DNA of 64,000 nt. Source: Chloroflexota bacterium. GTDB taxonomy: Bacteria > Chloroflexota > Anaerolineae > UBA2200. Made by a program: the position numbers and the translations under genes. The DNA is taken from positions 1 through 64,000 of the forward strand of contig JACIWW010000003.1 in assembly GCA_014360905.1 (NCBI GenBank). The letters run 5' to 3'. The notes beneath the pieces were generated by a model, which had not been told where the DNA came from, did no database searches, and saw nothing but the letters and a program-made list of their open reading frames with translations. Position 1 is the first letter of the stretch. Each line of letters opens with the position of its first letter. Below are positions 15,602 to 24,974 of this stretch, one piece after another.

Positions 15602-17068
15602 ATGAGGATTGCTTTAATCTCACCAAAATGGAATAAAAAGGCTAATGATTATCCGCCGCTGGGTTTGGCTTATCTAGCTGCTGTTCTGGAGCGAGATGGC
15701 CATCAGGTAAGAATTTTTGATTTTGCTTTGGATCCTTATACGGCTCTTGAGGATGATGTAAGACCTGTCTGCGCTTTTGATCCGCATCTCATAGGCATCA
15801 CGGCGATGACCAGCGTGTATCACAGCGCTCTAGAGATTGCTACGTTGCTGAAAGCCTATCTGGGTAGGCCTATTGTGATTGGGGGGCCTCATGCTACCGT
15901 TTATCCAGAGCGGATATTGGCAGAGTCACCTGTGATCGACTATGTAGTTCGTGGTGAGGGCGAAGAGACGATAAGAGAGTTGGTACATGTCCTGTACGAT
16001 AGTGGTGATCTCAGCACAATCAAGGGCCTCACTTACCGGCTCCGGGGCGAAATCCTTTCGAATCCAGATCGGCCGCTTATTACCGATCTAGACAACTTGC
16101 CTTTCCCTGCGCGCCACTTATTCGATTTGAAACGGTATGGTTTGTGTACTCCTGACGGGCAACCTATGTTGTCGATCTTATCCAGCCGAGGTTGTCCTTA
16201 TAATTGCAGTTATTGTTTCAAGGGAATTGTTGGGCGCACTTATCGTCAACGCAGCCCAGAAAATATCATTGCCGAACTGAAGCAGGTGATTGACCAATAT
16301 GGCATCCGCAATTTCTACTTCATTGATGATCTGTTCACCATTGACCAGCGACGTTTAGAGGCTATTACAGAGCAACTTATCAACGAGAAATTGGATATTC
16401 GCTGGCAATGTTTGGGGCGTGTAGACCGTGTAAATGTTGAGATTTTACGCAAGATGTACGCAGCTGGCTGTCGCCGTATACACTTTGGGATCGAATCCGG
16501 TAACGAAGAGGTTCTACAGCGTATTGGCAAGGGTATTAAGTTGGAGCAAGTGCGACAAGCAGTGCGCTGGGCACAGGAGGCTGGGATTCAAGTCAAGGGA
16601 TACTTTATGCTAGGGCTTCCTGGCGACACGGAAGAGACCATGCAACAAACTGTAGATTTGGCAGTTGCGCTTAACCTGGATGAAGCAATGTTCAGTCTCA
16701 CTACGCCTTTCCCCGGCACACGCCTATGGGACGAGTTAGTCAAGAAGAAACCAGAAACAGAGTATAACCAGGATTTCACTCGGGCTTATTATTACACTGA
16801 TCCAGACGAAGAGCTAGTCCCATTTCTGAATGTGTCTGAGGTTTCGGACACCGTTCTCAGCCAATGGATGCGCAAAGCCCAGCGCGCCTTAGCAGAAAGT
16901 AAGTCAAAGTATCTGTATAAACAAGCATTTGGGCCGCGATTGGGCTCCATTCTGTGGCGGATTTCACGTTTTGAGCCTTTGCGAGTGCTTGCCCGCTACC
17001 TGTTGCGCTTGGGAGCGTTTAAACGCTTTGCTAGTCTCCGTATACGGAGGGTAAAGACATGGTCTTGA
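15602..17068 (+). CDS. B12-binding-domain radical SAM protein
   Basis: 488 residues. About 1-140 form a cobalamin-binding-type Rossmann domain (MRIALISPKWN, PPLGLAYLAAVLE, VIGGPHATVYPE). From about 190 comes a radical SAM domain with the cluster cysteines C198, C202 and C205 in SSRGCPYNCSYC. HFGIESGNEEVL and FMLGLPGDTEE are typical of this family. The usual DxHxxG cobalamin motif is not evident, so cofactor use is uncertain. Such enzymes methylate or rearrange unactivated carbons; the substrate may be a sugar or a lipid carrier. The next gene overlaps by 10 bases, so the two radical SAM proteins are probably co-translated. Confidence 0.88.
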   Translation: MRIALISPKWNKKANDYPPLGLAYLAAVLERDGHQVRIFDFALDPYTALEDDVRPVCAFDPHLIGITAMTSVYHSALEIATLLKAYLGRPIVIGGPHATVYPERILAESPVIDYVVRGEGEETIRELVHVLYDSGDLSTIKGLTYRLRGEILSNPDRPLITDLDNLPFPARHLFDLKRYGLCTPDGQPMLSILSSRGCPYNCSYCFKGIVGRTYRQRSPENIIAELKQVIDQYGIRNFYFIDDLFTIDQRRLEAITEQLINEKLDIRWQCLGRVDRVNVEILRKMYAAGCRRIHFGIESGNEEVLQRIGKGIKLEQVRQAVRWAQEAGIQVKGYFMLGLPGDTEETMQQTVDLAVALNLDEAMFSLTTPFPGTRLWDELVKKKPETEYNQDFTRAYYYTDPDEELVPFLNVSEVSDTVLSQWMRKAQRALAESKSKYLYKQAFGPRLGSILWRISRFEPLRVLARYLLRLGAFKRFASLRIRRVKTWS

Positions 17069-18060
17069 CCAAGATAAAGCATCGCGTGCAGCGTTATCGA
17101 CGCCGTGCTTCCAATCTTGCAAAATGGCTTTCTTACATCAGCGGCTGCACCCGCTTGTGGACTTATCCCGATCGCATGTATCTGGAATCCACCAATGTGT
17201 GCAATCTGAGGTGTGTGATGTGTCCAACAGGTCTAGGCCTACTCACGCGACAAAAGGGGTATATGGACTATGACCTTTTCACTCAGATCGTTGACGAGAT
17301 GGCACCTCATGTGCAGACAACTACCTTACACATCTGGGGCGAGCCTCTTTTGCATCCTCGAATCTACGACATGATTGCGTATTGCCGTAGCCACGGTCTC
17401 CATAGCGAAATCTCTACAAATGCGACACTGCTGACCGAAGAGAGCAGCCACAAGATACTAGATGCAGGGCTAGGTGCTATTTATCTCTGTCTTGATGGTT
17501 CGACGGCCGAGACTTACGAGCGTGTGCGGCGCAAGGCCGATTTCGAGCAAACTCGTGAAAATATTCTGCGCTTTGCTGAGATGAAAAGCCAGCGTGGTCA
17601 AGGGCCTCGTGTCAGTGTGCAGATTATTCACATCAAACCGACTGCTGCAGAAATTGATGAGTTCAAACAGATTTGGCACATTCCTGGGGTGGATCGTGTG
17701 CATATCAAAGCTTTTGACTCCTGGGGTGACCAGGTCCAGCAAATCAGTGAATTGCGCGCTGACGATGACGAGATCGTTGTGCCTGGAAAACGCTACCATT
17801 GCCCGAATCTGTGGTACCATGTGCATATCTATTGGGATGGGACACTGGTTTGCTGCGATCGCGATTATAATGCGCTTTATCCCCTTGGCAACGTTCGTGA
17901 CGGTGTGATGAAAGCCTGGAATGGTCCCCGAATGGTAGAACTGCGACGCAAACATCTGGAAGGCAATTTGGAAGACGTGCCTTCGTGCAGCAAATGCGTC
18001 GAATGGAGTTGGTGGCGACCTACACCTTTCTCATCTCATGGCAATGCCCCTCAGCGCTAA
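17059..18060 (+). CDS. radical SAM protein with SPASM-type C-terminal cluster region
   Basis: 333 residues. Cluster cysteines C48, C52 and C55 lie in NVCNLRCVMC. The core has LHIWGEPLLHP and TNATLLTEES. The C-terminal region has a Cys-rich pattern (YHCPNLW, LVCCDRDYN, SCSKCVEWSWW) that fits a SPASM domain with extra Fe-S ligands, as in enzymes acting on peptides, amino sugars or lipids. GGAGGG precedes the ATG, which lies inside the end of the preceding gene. The N-terminal 30 residues are basic and may contact membrane or RNA. The substrate is unknown; context suggests modification of a glycan or its lipid carrier. Confidence 0.88.
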   Translation: MVLTKIKHRVQRYRRRASNLAKWLSYISGCTRLWTYPDRMYLESTNVCNLRCVMCPTGLGLLTRQKGYMDYDLFTQIVDEMAPHVQTTTLHIWGEPLLHPRIYDMIAYCRSHGLHSEISTNATLLTEESSHKILDAGLGAIYLCLDGSTAETYERVRRKADFEQTRENILRFAEMKSQRGQGPRVSVQIIHIKPTAAEIDEFKQIWHIPGVDRVHIKAFDSWGDQVQQISELRADDDEIVVPGKRYHCPNLWYHVHIYWDGTLVCCDRDYNALYPLGNVRDGVMKAWNGPRMVELRRKHLEGNLEDVPSCSKCVEWSWWRPTPFSSHGNAPQR

Positions 18061-18072
18061 GAGGACGGGCAC

Positions 18073-19599
18073 ATGGAGGAATGTTGGACAGAAGTTGCAC
18101 AGCTACCCGTCCATACCAAGGTTGGTCTGTTTGTATTGGTTGTGCTGGTTGCTTTTCTCTGGCGTTTTGCCGGGCTGGGCAAAGAGAGCATCTGGCTCGA
18201 TGAAGCGACCAGCTTGATTATTGCCCGCATGGACTTGCGCTCAGAGGTCGCCTGGGCCGCTGCAGATATTCATCCCCCACTCTATTATTTCGCTTTGCAT
18301 TTCTGGCTTCGTGCAGGGGAGACAGAGTTTTCCATTCGTGCACTGTCTGCAGTTCTAGGTGTGATCGCAGTTGCGATCCTGTATGCGCTGGGTCACGAGT
18401 TGTTTGGTCCACGTGCTGGATTGCTTGCTGCGCTCTTATTGGCTCTGTCACCGCTGCATATCTGGTGTTCACAGGAAGCGCGTATGTATGCCATGGTAGC
18501 CACAATGAGCCTGTGGTCAAGTTATCTCTTGCTTCTGGCTCTAAAGAAGGGGCAAACACGCTATTGGCTAGGCTATGTTCTTGTCTCTGCTGTAGCAGTC
18601 TACACGCATTATTTCATGCTCTTTGTTTTATTATCCCATAACTTATTCGCTCTCTATTGGCTGTGGCAAAACAAGAGTGCAAGGGGCATCTGGTTCAGAT
18701 GGCTGATGGCGGAGCTAGCTATTTTCCTGTTGTTTTTGCCCTGGTTGCCTATCTTCTATCGCCAGGCGAGCATTCGCGGTGTAGGTTGGGAGGATAGGTA
18801 CCTTAGGAGGCCTTCTATCTATGCCTTGTTGAGCACTTGGATCTATTTCAATATTGGCCTGGATAGCCGGCTTTACCCCTTGATCTTGCGCCGACTGGCT
18901 TATCTGCTGTTTGGCATTCCTATCGTGATGGCCATAGTGGCACCATTCTTGGAGCGATCAGAGGTGAATGCAGAAGTTGGGATTATTCGTGCACGCCGTG
19001 AAGGCTTGATGTTTGGCCTCCTATATACCGTCATGCCCTTGCTGACCATTTGGCTTTTGTCTCAGGTTACACCTATATATGCTATACGCTATCTGTTGCC
19101 ATTCTTGCCACCCTATTATATGATTGTGGCTCATGGCATCCATATCCTGGGCCGGAATTGGCTGCGGTTTGCTCTAGTTTTGTGCCTAGTGTTGATCCTA
19201 CTGGTGGGCAATTGGAATGCCTTGCGCATCGAACAAAGGGATGACTGGCGGGGGATTAGTGCTTACGTCTTGGCGCAAGCCCATCCAGGAGATGTGGTGC
19301 TTTGCTCACCACGTTGGAACGTCAAACCTTTTGATTATTATGCTCGTGGACAGGTAGCAATCAACATGGACCTTCCCATTCCTGTCACGATGCAGGCGGC
19401 GGAAGAGGTAGTAGCAGACATTGCTCAGCGCTACACACGCGTATGGCTGATCTGGCAACGTGGACATTATAGTGATCCAAATGGCATTGTGAAACAACTT
19501 CTTGATAGCCGATTTCAACTGATAGAAGCCCGCGAGTTTCGAGGCATGATGGATTTGATGCTGTACGATCTGAAAGCAGCACGAGCAGAGGGATCATGA
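18073..19599 (+). CDS. GT-C (PMT_2/GT39-type) membrane glycosyltransferase
   Basis: 508 residues with about ten hydrophobic segments. The catalytic acid is expected in the first outer loop, IWLDEATSLIIA (about residues 42-53). HPPLYYFALHFW and SPLHIWCSQEARMY are conserved family landmarks. Enzymes of this type move a sugar from polyprenyl phosphate to an acceptor on the outer membrane face. The C-terminal soluble part contains DWRGISAYV and is probably extracytoplasmic. The stop overlaps the next gene's start as ATGA. The next product is a diverged paralog sharing the PPLYY and SQEARMY motifs. Confidence 0.9.
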   Translation: MEECWTEVAQLPVHTKVGLFVLVVLVAFLWRFAGLGKESIWLDEATSLIIARMDLRSEVAWAAADIHPPLYYFALHFWLRAGETEFSIRALSAVLGVIAVAILYALGHELFGPRAGLLAALLLALSPLHIWCSQEARMYAMVATMSLWSSYLLLLALKKGQTRYWLGYVLVSAVAVYTHYFMLFVLLSHNLFALYWLWQNKSARGIWFRWLMAELAIFLLFLPWLPIFYRQASIRGVGWEDRYLRRPSIYALLSTWIYFNIGLDSRLYPLILRRLAYLLFGIPIVMAIVAPFLERSEVNAEVGIIRARREGLMFGLLYTVMPLLTIWLLSQVTPIYAIRYLLPFLPPYYMIVAHGIHILGRNWLRFALVLCLVLILLVGNWNALRIEQRDDWRGISAYVLAQAHPGDVVLCSPRWNVKPFDYYARGQVAINMDLPIPVTMQAAEEVVADIAQRYTRVWLIWQRGHYSDPNGIVKQLLDSRFQLIEAREFRGMMDLMLYDLKAARAEGS

Positions 19600-21065
19600 G
19601 GATACACCAGGTTTGGGCAGGCCTCGCCCCAAAACGGAGAGCAGGGATTGGGTTGCTGCTTATCTTGCTCAGCGGCGCATTATTGCGCTTGTATGCCCTG
19701 TCGGCGGAGAGCCTGTATTTTGATGAAGTCTATAGCGTGTGGGCGGCTAGGCATAGCATTGGCTGGCTTTTCACTCTCAGCACGCAGCGCATCTTTCCGC
19801 CATTGTATTATATGCTTCTGCATCTCTGGTTGTCGCTGGGGGATAGCGAGTTTATCGTGCGCTCGTTATCCGTAGTGGTCGGTTTGGGATCTATTCTAGT
19901 CATTTATGCCTTGGCCCAAAAACTTTTTGACGCACGGGTGGGTTTGCTCAGCGCATTGTTGCTGACGATCTCGCCATTGCACATTTGGTATTCGCAGGAA
20001 GCTCGCATGTATGTCCTGGTATTGACTTTGGCTCTCTGCTCTGCCTATTTTATGTTGTTGGCACTTCGGGAGGGACGGCGCTGGCATTGGTTGGCTTATA
20101 TACTGAGCACGGCTATGGCCATGAACACGCATTATTTCGTCCTTTTCCTTGCCGTTTTCGAAAATGTTTATGTGTTCTATATGCTTTTGCGACGGCGAGT
20201 GCACACCGACATCTGGAGACAATGGTTGCTTAGCCAGTTTGCTGTTGGGCTTTTGTCTGTGGTTGGATTGGCAGGCATCTTCAGTGCAGAGTCGGAGTAC
20301 TGGTGGGGATTGCTGGATACCTGGCACGGCGCACCAACATGGCGGGACTTGGTCGGCACCTGGTTCAAGTTCAGTTTCGGTACGCAAGTAAGCGCGCCCG
20401 TGTTTTACTGGGTAGGCTTGCCATTGTTTGGCTTCTGTGTGGTGTGGAGTTTGATCGACTTTCGACAGAAACGTGTGGCATTGTCCTTGGATGACGGATT
20501 GGTGTTCTGCCTTTTGTATCTCGTTCTGCCTATTGGTACGGTTTTTGTTATCTCACAATTCAGATCGTTCTGGGTATTGCGCTACATCTTTCCCTTTTTG
20601 CCACCTTACTGTGTTATTGTAGCAAGAGGGATATCCAGAATGCCAGGCCGGATTCTGCCAGCGCTGATTACTGTAGCCATTGTTTTGTCTTCCCTGTGGC
20701 CCATTGCTACCATATATCGCTATGAGCAAAAAGAGGCTTGGCGTACTGTAGCGCAATATATCACTTCTCAGGAGCAACCGGACGATTTCATCTTTATGGT
20801 GGACGAGGATATCTGGTTGCCTTTTGGGCACTACTATCAGGGTTCTCTATCTTACACAGGTGTCAGTCGTGGGATAACTGATCGGGACTTTTTGGCAGCA
20901 CGCGTAGGTCAAGTGCTGCTTACCCATCGGCGTATCTGGCTCGTGTTGAGCCATACCAGTAACTTTGCCCTGAAGGACTATTTGGTGACCTCACGCTATA
21001 CAAAACTGGTTTCGGAAAAGCATTTTACCGGTGTAGAGGTTGACCTATTTACCATAAATCCTTAG
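19596..21065 (+). CDS. GT-C (PMT_2/GT39-type) membrane glycosyltransferase, paralog of the preceding gene
   Basis: 489 residues. Motifs align with the upstream protein: LYFDEVYSVWAAR (first-loop acid), FPPLYYMLLHLW and SPLHIWYSQEARMY. About ten membrane segments are visible, then a soluble tail with EAWRTVAQYI. The ATG overlaps the previous stop by 4 bases, so it is likely translated by coupling. The shared motifs and adjacency point to tandem duplication followed by divergence, presumably for different sugars or acceptors. The exact specificity cannot be read from sequence. Confidence 0.9.
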   Translation: MRIHQVWAGLAPKRRAGIGLLLILLSGALLRLYALSAESLYFDEVYSVWAARHSIGWLFTLSTQRIFPPLYYMLLHLWLSLGDSEFIVRSLSVVVGLGSILVIYALAQKLFDARVGLLSALLLTISPLHIWYSQEARMYVLVLTLALCSAYFMLLALREGRRWHWLAYILSTAMAMNTHYFVLFLAVFENVYVFYMLLRRRVHTDIWRQWLLSQFAVGLLSVVGLAGIFSAESEYWWGLLDTWHGAPTWRDLVGTWFKFSFGTQVSAPVFYWVGLPLFGFCVVWSLIDFRQKRVALSLDDGLVFCLLYLVLPIGTVFVISQFRSFWVLRYIFPFLPPYCVIVARGISRMPGRILPALITVAIVLSSLWPIATIYRYEQKEAWRTVAQYITSQEQPDDFIFMVDEDIWLPFGHYYQGSLSYTGVSRGITDRDFLAARVGQVLLTHRRIWLVLSHTSNFALKDYLVTSRYTKLVSEKHFTGVEVDLFTINP

Positions 21066-21086
21066 CGCACAGAGGGTGATCAGGGT

Positions 21087-22688
21087 ATGCAGCTGTTGTC
21101 CAAATATCGCTTGATCTTGATATTGACTCTGGGTTTGTTTTTGGCTGTGATGCGGCTTAATGAGCATTTGGTGCCGGCTGGCGATAATGCAACTTATATT
21201 GTTCTAGGCCAGTCCCTGGTTATGGGTAAGGGCTACAAAATGATCAGCGACCCTCGTTCGCCCGAGATGGCTTTGTATCCACCTGGCTATCCCTTGTTGT
21301 TGGCTGGAGTGCTTGCTTTAACAGGCACAATGCATGACCTATTAGCGGCGATCTTGCCGTTGAAATTGCCATCGCTGCTGTTTTTTCTCGGAGTCATTGC
21401 ATTGGTCTATGATCTGTTGCAAAAGCGGAATACCCTTCTAGCAACAATGGCTGCATTGCTTACGGCTGTGAATCCATTCCTCCTGCAATTTGCCACGGAG
21501 GTCGGTACCGAAATTCCCTATCTCTTCGTTTCTCTCTGTTGCCTCTACCTGTTTGATCGCCATTGGCAAAAGTCGAGTGATAGGAACGTCTTGGCGATTG
21601 CTGTGTTGGCGGTGTTGGCATTCTACATCCGTTCCATCGCGCTGGTTCTGGCGCTTGCTCTTGTGGCCCACTTATTTGTGCGGCGGAGATGGAGGCATGC
21701 CTTATTGCTGCTAATCAGTATAGGAGTCCTGGTGGCCCCCTGGTTTATCCGCGGCAGCTTGCTACCCACAACGGGCACCTCCGTAGGGCTGGGACGCAGC
21801 TACTTTGCTCTGTACTTCGCCAGCGATCCGTATGGCACAGAGCGAGCCAGTCTATCGGATTGGGCAGCACGACTGGCTCAGAATATCTATACCTATGCAT
21901 TGGAAATATGGCCCAACATCCTCTTCCCCCATGTATTTAGGGTGAGTGCATGGTTAGAGCGCCTGGGAGTTATTTTCATATTGTTGTTCTCGGGATTGCT
22001 TCTGTTTGGTTTCATCCTGGAAGCCCGGCATGGGCATGTCTCCGAGTGGTATGTAGCGCTCTTCTTTCTGTCCTGTTTGTGTTATCTGTGGCCTGCACTC
22101 AGATTGGTTGTGCCTATTGTTCCGTTTGCCATCTACTATTTCTTGGTGGCAATTCACCATGTGTTACAGCAAGTACAGCGTTGGTGGCATTCTCGTGGCC
22201 TACGCTCTAGGCAGGTTGAAATAGCTGTTTTGGCCGTGTTGTGCGCTGTGTTGACCCTATCGGCCTTGGTTCGTAATATTCGCAATATCCAAAACAATCT
22301 GCGTTATGGATTGGGGCATCCAGTGGCATTGTACTACTCCGCTGATGCCCAATGGAAGAACTATTTGCTTGCCATAGACTGGGTTACACAGCACGCTGCC
22401 CCGCACAGCATCGTGATGTGTCGCAAGCCAGATTTGCTGTATATTCTCACTGGATACCATGCTTTGGAGTATCCCTACTCAGCGCAGGCAATGGACTTGA
22501 AATGGAGTGTGCTTGAGAATCACGTGGCGTATATCATCGAGGATGCGTTCCGTTGGACACTTACAACCGCGGACTACTTGCGCCCTGCATTGAATGCTTG
22601 GCTCGCTGCAGAGCCCGATGCGCTTTCTCTGGTTTATGAAACTGACACGCCTCGCACCAGAGTGTGGTGTGTTAATCAATCGAATTAG
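21087..22688 (+). CDS. GT39-type membrane glycosyltransferase
   Basis: 533 residues, about eleven hydrophobic segments. The first outer loop is VPAGDNATYIVLGQSLVMG, with an Asp in the catalytic position but without the DE pair of most neighbours. YPPGYPLLLAGVLAL follows, as in other GT39-like proteins. The C-terminal domain (LLAIDWVTQHAAPHSIVMC) resembles the soluble tails of related GT-C proteins. The next gene, a small four-helix transporter-like protein, starts 8 bases after the stop. Donor and acceptor are unknown. Confidence 0.85.
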   Translation: MQLLSKYRLILILTLGLFLAVMRLNEHLVPAGDNATYIVLGQSLVMGKGYKMISDPRSPEMALYPPGYPLLLAGVLALTGTMHDLLAAILPLKLPSLLFFLGVIALVYDLLQKRNTLLATMAALLTAVNPFLLQFATEVGTEIPYLFVSLCCLYLFDRHWQKSSDRNVLAIAVLAVLAFYIRSIALVLALALVAHLFVRRRWRHALLLLISIGVLVAPWFIRGSLLPTTGTSVGLGRSYFALYFASDPYGTERASLSDWAARLAQNIYTYALEIWPNILFPHVFRVSAWLERLGVIFILLFSGLLLFGFILEARHGHVSEWYVALFFLSCLCYLWPALRLVVPIVPFAIYYFLVAIHHVLQQVQRWWHSRGLRSRQVEIAVLAVLCAVLTLSALVRNIRNIQNNLRYGLGHPVALYYSADAQWKNYLLAIDWVTQHAAPHSIVMCRKPDLLYILTGYHALEYPYSAQAMDLKWSVLENHVAYIIEDAFRWTLTTADYLRPALNAWLAAEPDALSLVYETDTPRTRVWCVNQSN

Positions 22689-22695
22689 GAGAGGA

Positions 22696-23055
22696 ATGCA
22701 AATGGATCCCAAAATTCTGTTGTTCTTTGCCATCTTTGCTGCCGTCACAGGTCAGTTGCTGATGAAGACAGGGTTGAATCAGCTTGGCGCGTTGACTGAC
22801 ATCAATGTGGCGGTATTCTTCCGCATGGTTTTCAACCCTTATGTCTTTGGTGGGATTGTTTCGTATGGGGTTGGGTTTATTGCCTACCTGTTTGCCCTGT
22901 CCAGGCTTGATCAGAGCTTTGCCTATCCCATGTTTGCGTTGGGGTATGTGCTTGTGCCCCTCTACAACTGGATTGTAATGCATGAGCCATTCTCTGTTGC
23001 GCGGCTGGTGGGCATCCTGTTGGTCTTGCTGGGAGTCTCGCTGATCAGCAGGTAG
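22696..23055 (+). CDS. small EamA/SMR-type membrane protein (ArnE-like flippase subunit candidate)
   Basis: 119 residues forming four membrane helices. It starts with LLFFAIFAAVTGQLLMKTGL, the typical first helix of the DMT/EmrE superfamily, and ends VGILLVLLGVSLISR. Single-domain members near polyprenyl-phosphate-sugar genes, such as ArnE/ArnF, flip the lipid-linked sugar across the membrane. That role fits here because the run contains many enzymes needing an outward-facing polyprenyl-phosphate sugar, and no other flippase is visible. The start is ATG 22696 or 22702; GAGG at 22691-22694 favours the second slightly. A drug or metabolite exporter is the alternative. Confidence 0.8.
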   Translation: MQMDPKILLFFAIFAAVTGQLLMKTGLNQLGALTDINVAVFFRMVFNPYVFGGIVSYGVGFIAYLFALSRLDQSFAYPMFALGYVLVPLYNWIVMHEPFSVARLVGILLVLLGVSLISR

Positions 23056-23075
23056 CAGACGAGGTGCAAAGCCAC

Positions 23076-24974
23076 ATGGAAGCCAAAATCAGAGTCAGCG
23101 ACAGATGGCGCTGTGGCGCTTTGAGCACATATTGGGTAGTGTTGGGGGCATTTACAATGCTGAGCCTGATCCTGACTTATCCCCTTGTCAAGGATCTAGG
23201 TTCGAAGGTCCTTGGGCCGCCAGCACCTGGTGATAATTTCTATTACGTGTACGAGATTTGGTGGTTCAAGCACGCCCTGTTCGATTTGCATGTGTCTCCG
23301 TTTTTCAATCCTAACATGTTCTATCCCTTTGGCTACCACATGACTTTGTCCGAAACGACGCTATCGCACACTATTCTGGCCTTACCCCTAACTTTGGCTT
23401 TTGGCGAAGTCGTCGCCTACAACTTAATAATATTCCTTTCCTTTGTACTATCCGGATTAGCCATGTACTTATTCGTGCTACAACTTACAGGAAACCGAAT
23501 AGCGGGACTGCTCAGTGGCATCGTGTTTGCTTTCAGCCCTTATCGCATGGCTCATTTGGGTGTTGGGCATTTGCCTCTCATGGGTACACAGTGGCTGCCT
23601 CTGCTTTTTATCTATCTGAGGAGAATGGTTTTGCAGCAACGTGGCCGTGATGCTTTTATGGCCGGGCTTTTCTACAGCTTTGGAGCCCTATCAGCTTGGT
23701 ACTATGCGTATATCTTTGCCCTAGCTGGATTCCTGTATGTATTGTTTTGCGGCAGACCATGGCGCCAGCATTTGTGGCAACGGCGCTTTCTGCAGGGTGT
23801 TCTCGTTTTTGTAACGGTATGCCTTTTGCTGGTGGGGCCCTTGGTAGTACCGGTTACCCGATTGTGGAAGGAGGGAAGTCGGCCCCAATCTCTAAGTTAT
23901 CTCGATTATTTCTCAGCCAGCCCTCTGGATTTTGTTTATCCCAATGTGATGCATCCCCTGTGGGGCCAATGGCTGCTGGAGCGATATCCTCTGAACATCC
24001 ATGAGAATGTCCTTTCCCTCGGTTGGGTTCCGTTGATATTGGCGGTTATCGCTTTGTGGCGTTGTCGTGACAAGGTGCGAGCAACATTTCTATGGTTATT
24101 TCTGATCTTTGGGATCATCGCCTTAGGGACAACATTGCATTTGGGGAATACGCGGGTCTATATTGCAGTGCCACCATGGCTGGAACGGCTGTTTACACTG
24201 GGCATGGGGTTTCTCACCAAGCGCCTGTCGTTTTATCCTCTCTCTTCCTATACTTTGCGTGAGCCAGAAGCGATCTACGTGCCTTTGCCCACATTGCTGT
24301 TGGTGCTTTATCTGCCTTTCTTCAATGCTATGCGTGTGTGGACCCGATTTGGACTCATTTCGATTTTCAGTGTCGCGGTCCTGGCGGGATATGGATTTCA
24401 GCGACTGTACGAGACCAGAGTGATCTCCAAAAGGAACAATCCGCCCCACCTTGGTGGCCTGGTGACGGCAATTGTTATGTTTGCTCTGGTCCTTCTAGAG
24501 TTCGCTGTATTTCCTTATGCGCTAGGAACTAGTCGGGTGGAGGCACGGCCAGTGGATCTCTGGCTTAGTCGTCAAGAGGGCGACTTTGCAATCATGGAGT
24601 TCCCAGTTATTAAGGCTGTATCGGGTCGCACATTATATGCGATGCGCATTCATGGCAAAAAGATCTCTTTTGGTTATGGCACTTTCTTTCCTTCTGCTTT
24701 CAACGAGCAGCGCACCGTGTTGGATACATTTCCCAGTGCTGCTAGCATTGCCTTGTTAAAGCAATGGGGAGTGCGCTATGTTTTGGTAGGTGCGTACAGT
24801 TATGGTGCTAACTGGCCACAGCTCGAGCGGGAGCTAGCGACAGCCTCAGGCCTGAAATACGTCTTAGTCATGGATGATGTTCCAATTTATGAGGGAGACC
24901 GAATCCTGCGTCTGTTGCCAGGAACAGAGCCAGCATTTATTGTTGATCGTGTCTATGTCTATGAGGTACAGTGA
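23076..24974 (+). CDS. large polytopic membrane protein, GT-C/YfhO-like
   Basis: 632 residues with about twelve hydrophobic segments. The first outer loop (PPAPGDNFYYVYEIWWFK) has an Asp at the position expected for GT-C catalysis. FNPNMFYPFGYHM and AFSPYRMAHLGVGHLPLMG are strongly patterned loops resembling YfhO-like and PTPS-related membrane proteins. It is more distant from the PMT_2 proteins around it, so glycosyltransferase function is inferred from topology and context. The ATG at 23076 is preferred because GAGGTG lies 9 bases upstream; an in-frame GTG at 23064 lies within that site. The end overlaps the next start as GTGA. Confidence 0.78.
   Translation: MEAKIRVSDRWRCGALSTYWVVLGAFTMLSLILTYPLVKDLGSKVLGPPAPGDNFYYVYEIWWFKHALFDLHVSPFFNPNMFYPFGYHMTLSETTLSHTILALPLTLAFGEVVAYNLIIFLSFVLSGLAMYLFVLQLTGNRIAGLLSGIVFAFSPYRMAHLGVGHLPLMGTQWLPLLFIYLRRMVLQQRGRDAFMAGLFYSFGALSAWYYAYIFALAGFLYVLFCGRPWRQHLWQRRFLQGVLVFVTVCLLLVGPLVVPVTRLWKEGSRPQSLSYLDYFSASPLDFVYPNVMHPLWGQWLLERYPLNIHENVLSLGWVPLILAVIALWRCRDKVRATFLWLFLIFGIIALGTTLHLGNTRVYIAVPPWLERLFTLGMGFLTKRLSFYPLSSYTLREPEAIYVPLPTLLLVLYLPFFNAMRVWTRFGLISIFSVAVLAGYGFQRLYETRVISKRNNPPHLGGLVTAIVMFALVLLEFAVFPYALGTSRVEARPVDLWLSRQEGDFAIMEFPVIKAVSGRTLYAMRIHGKKISFGYGTFFPSAFNEQRTVLDTFPSAASIALLKQWGVRYVLVGAYSYGANWPQLERELATASGLKYVLVMDDVPIYEGDRILRLLPGTEPAFIVDRVYVYEVQ

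Noticed and set aside
19896-20387. 163-codon minus-strand open frame
   Set aside because: It lies wholly inside the GT-C gene at 19596, is Gln/His/Pro-rich and shows no known motif.
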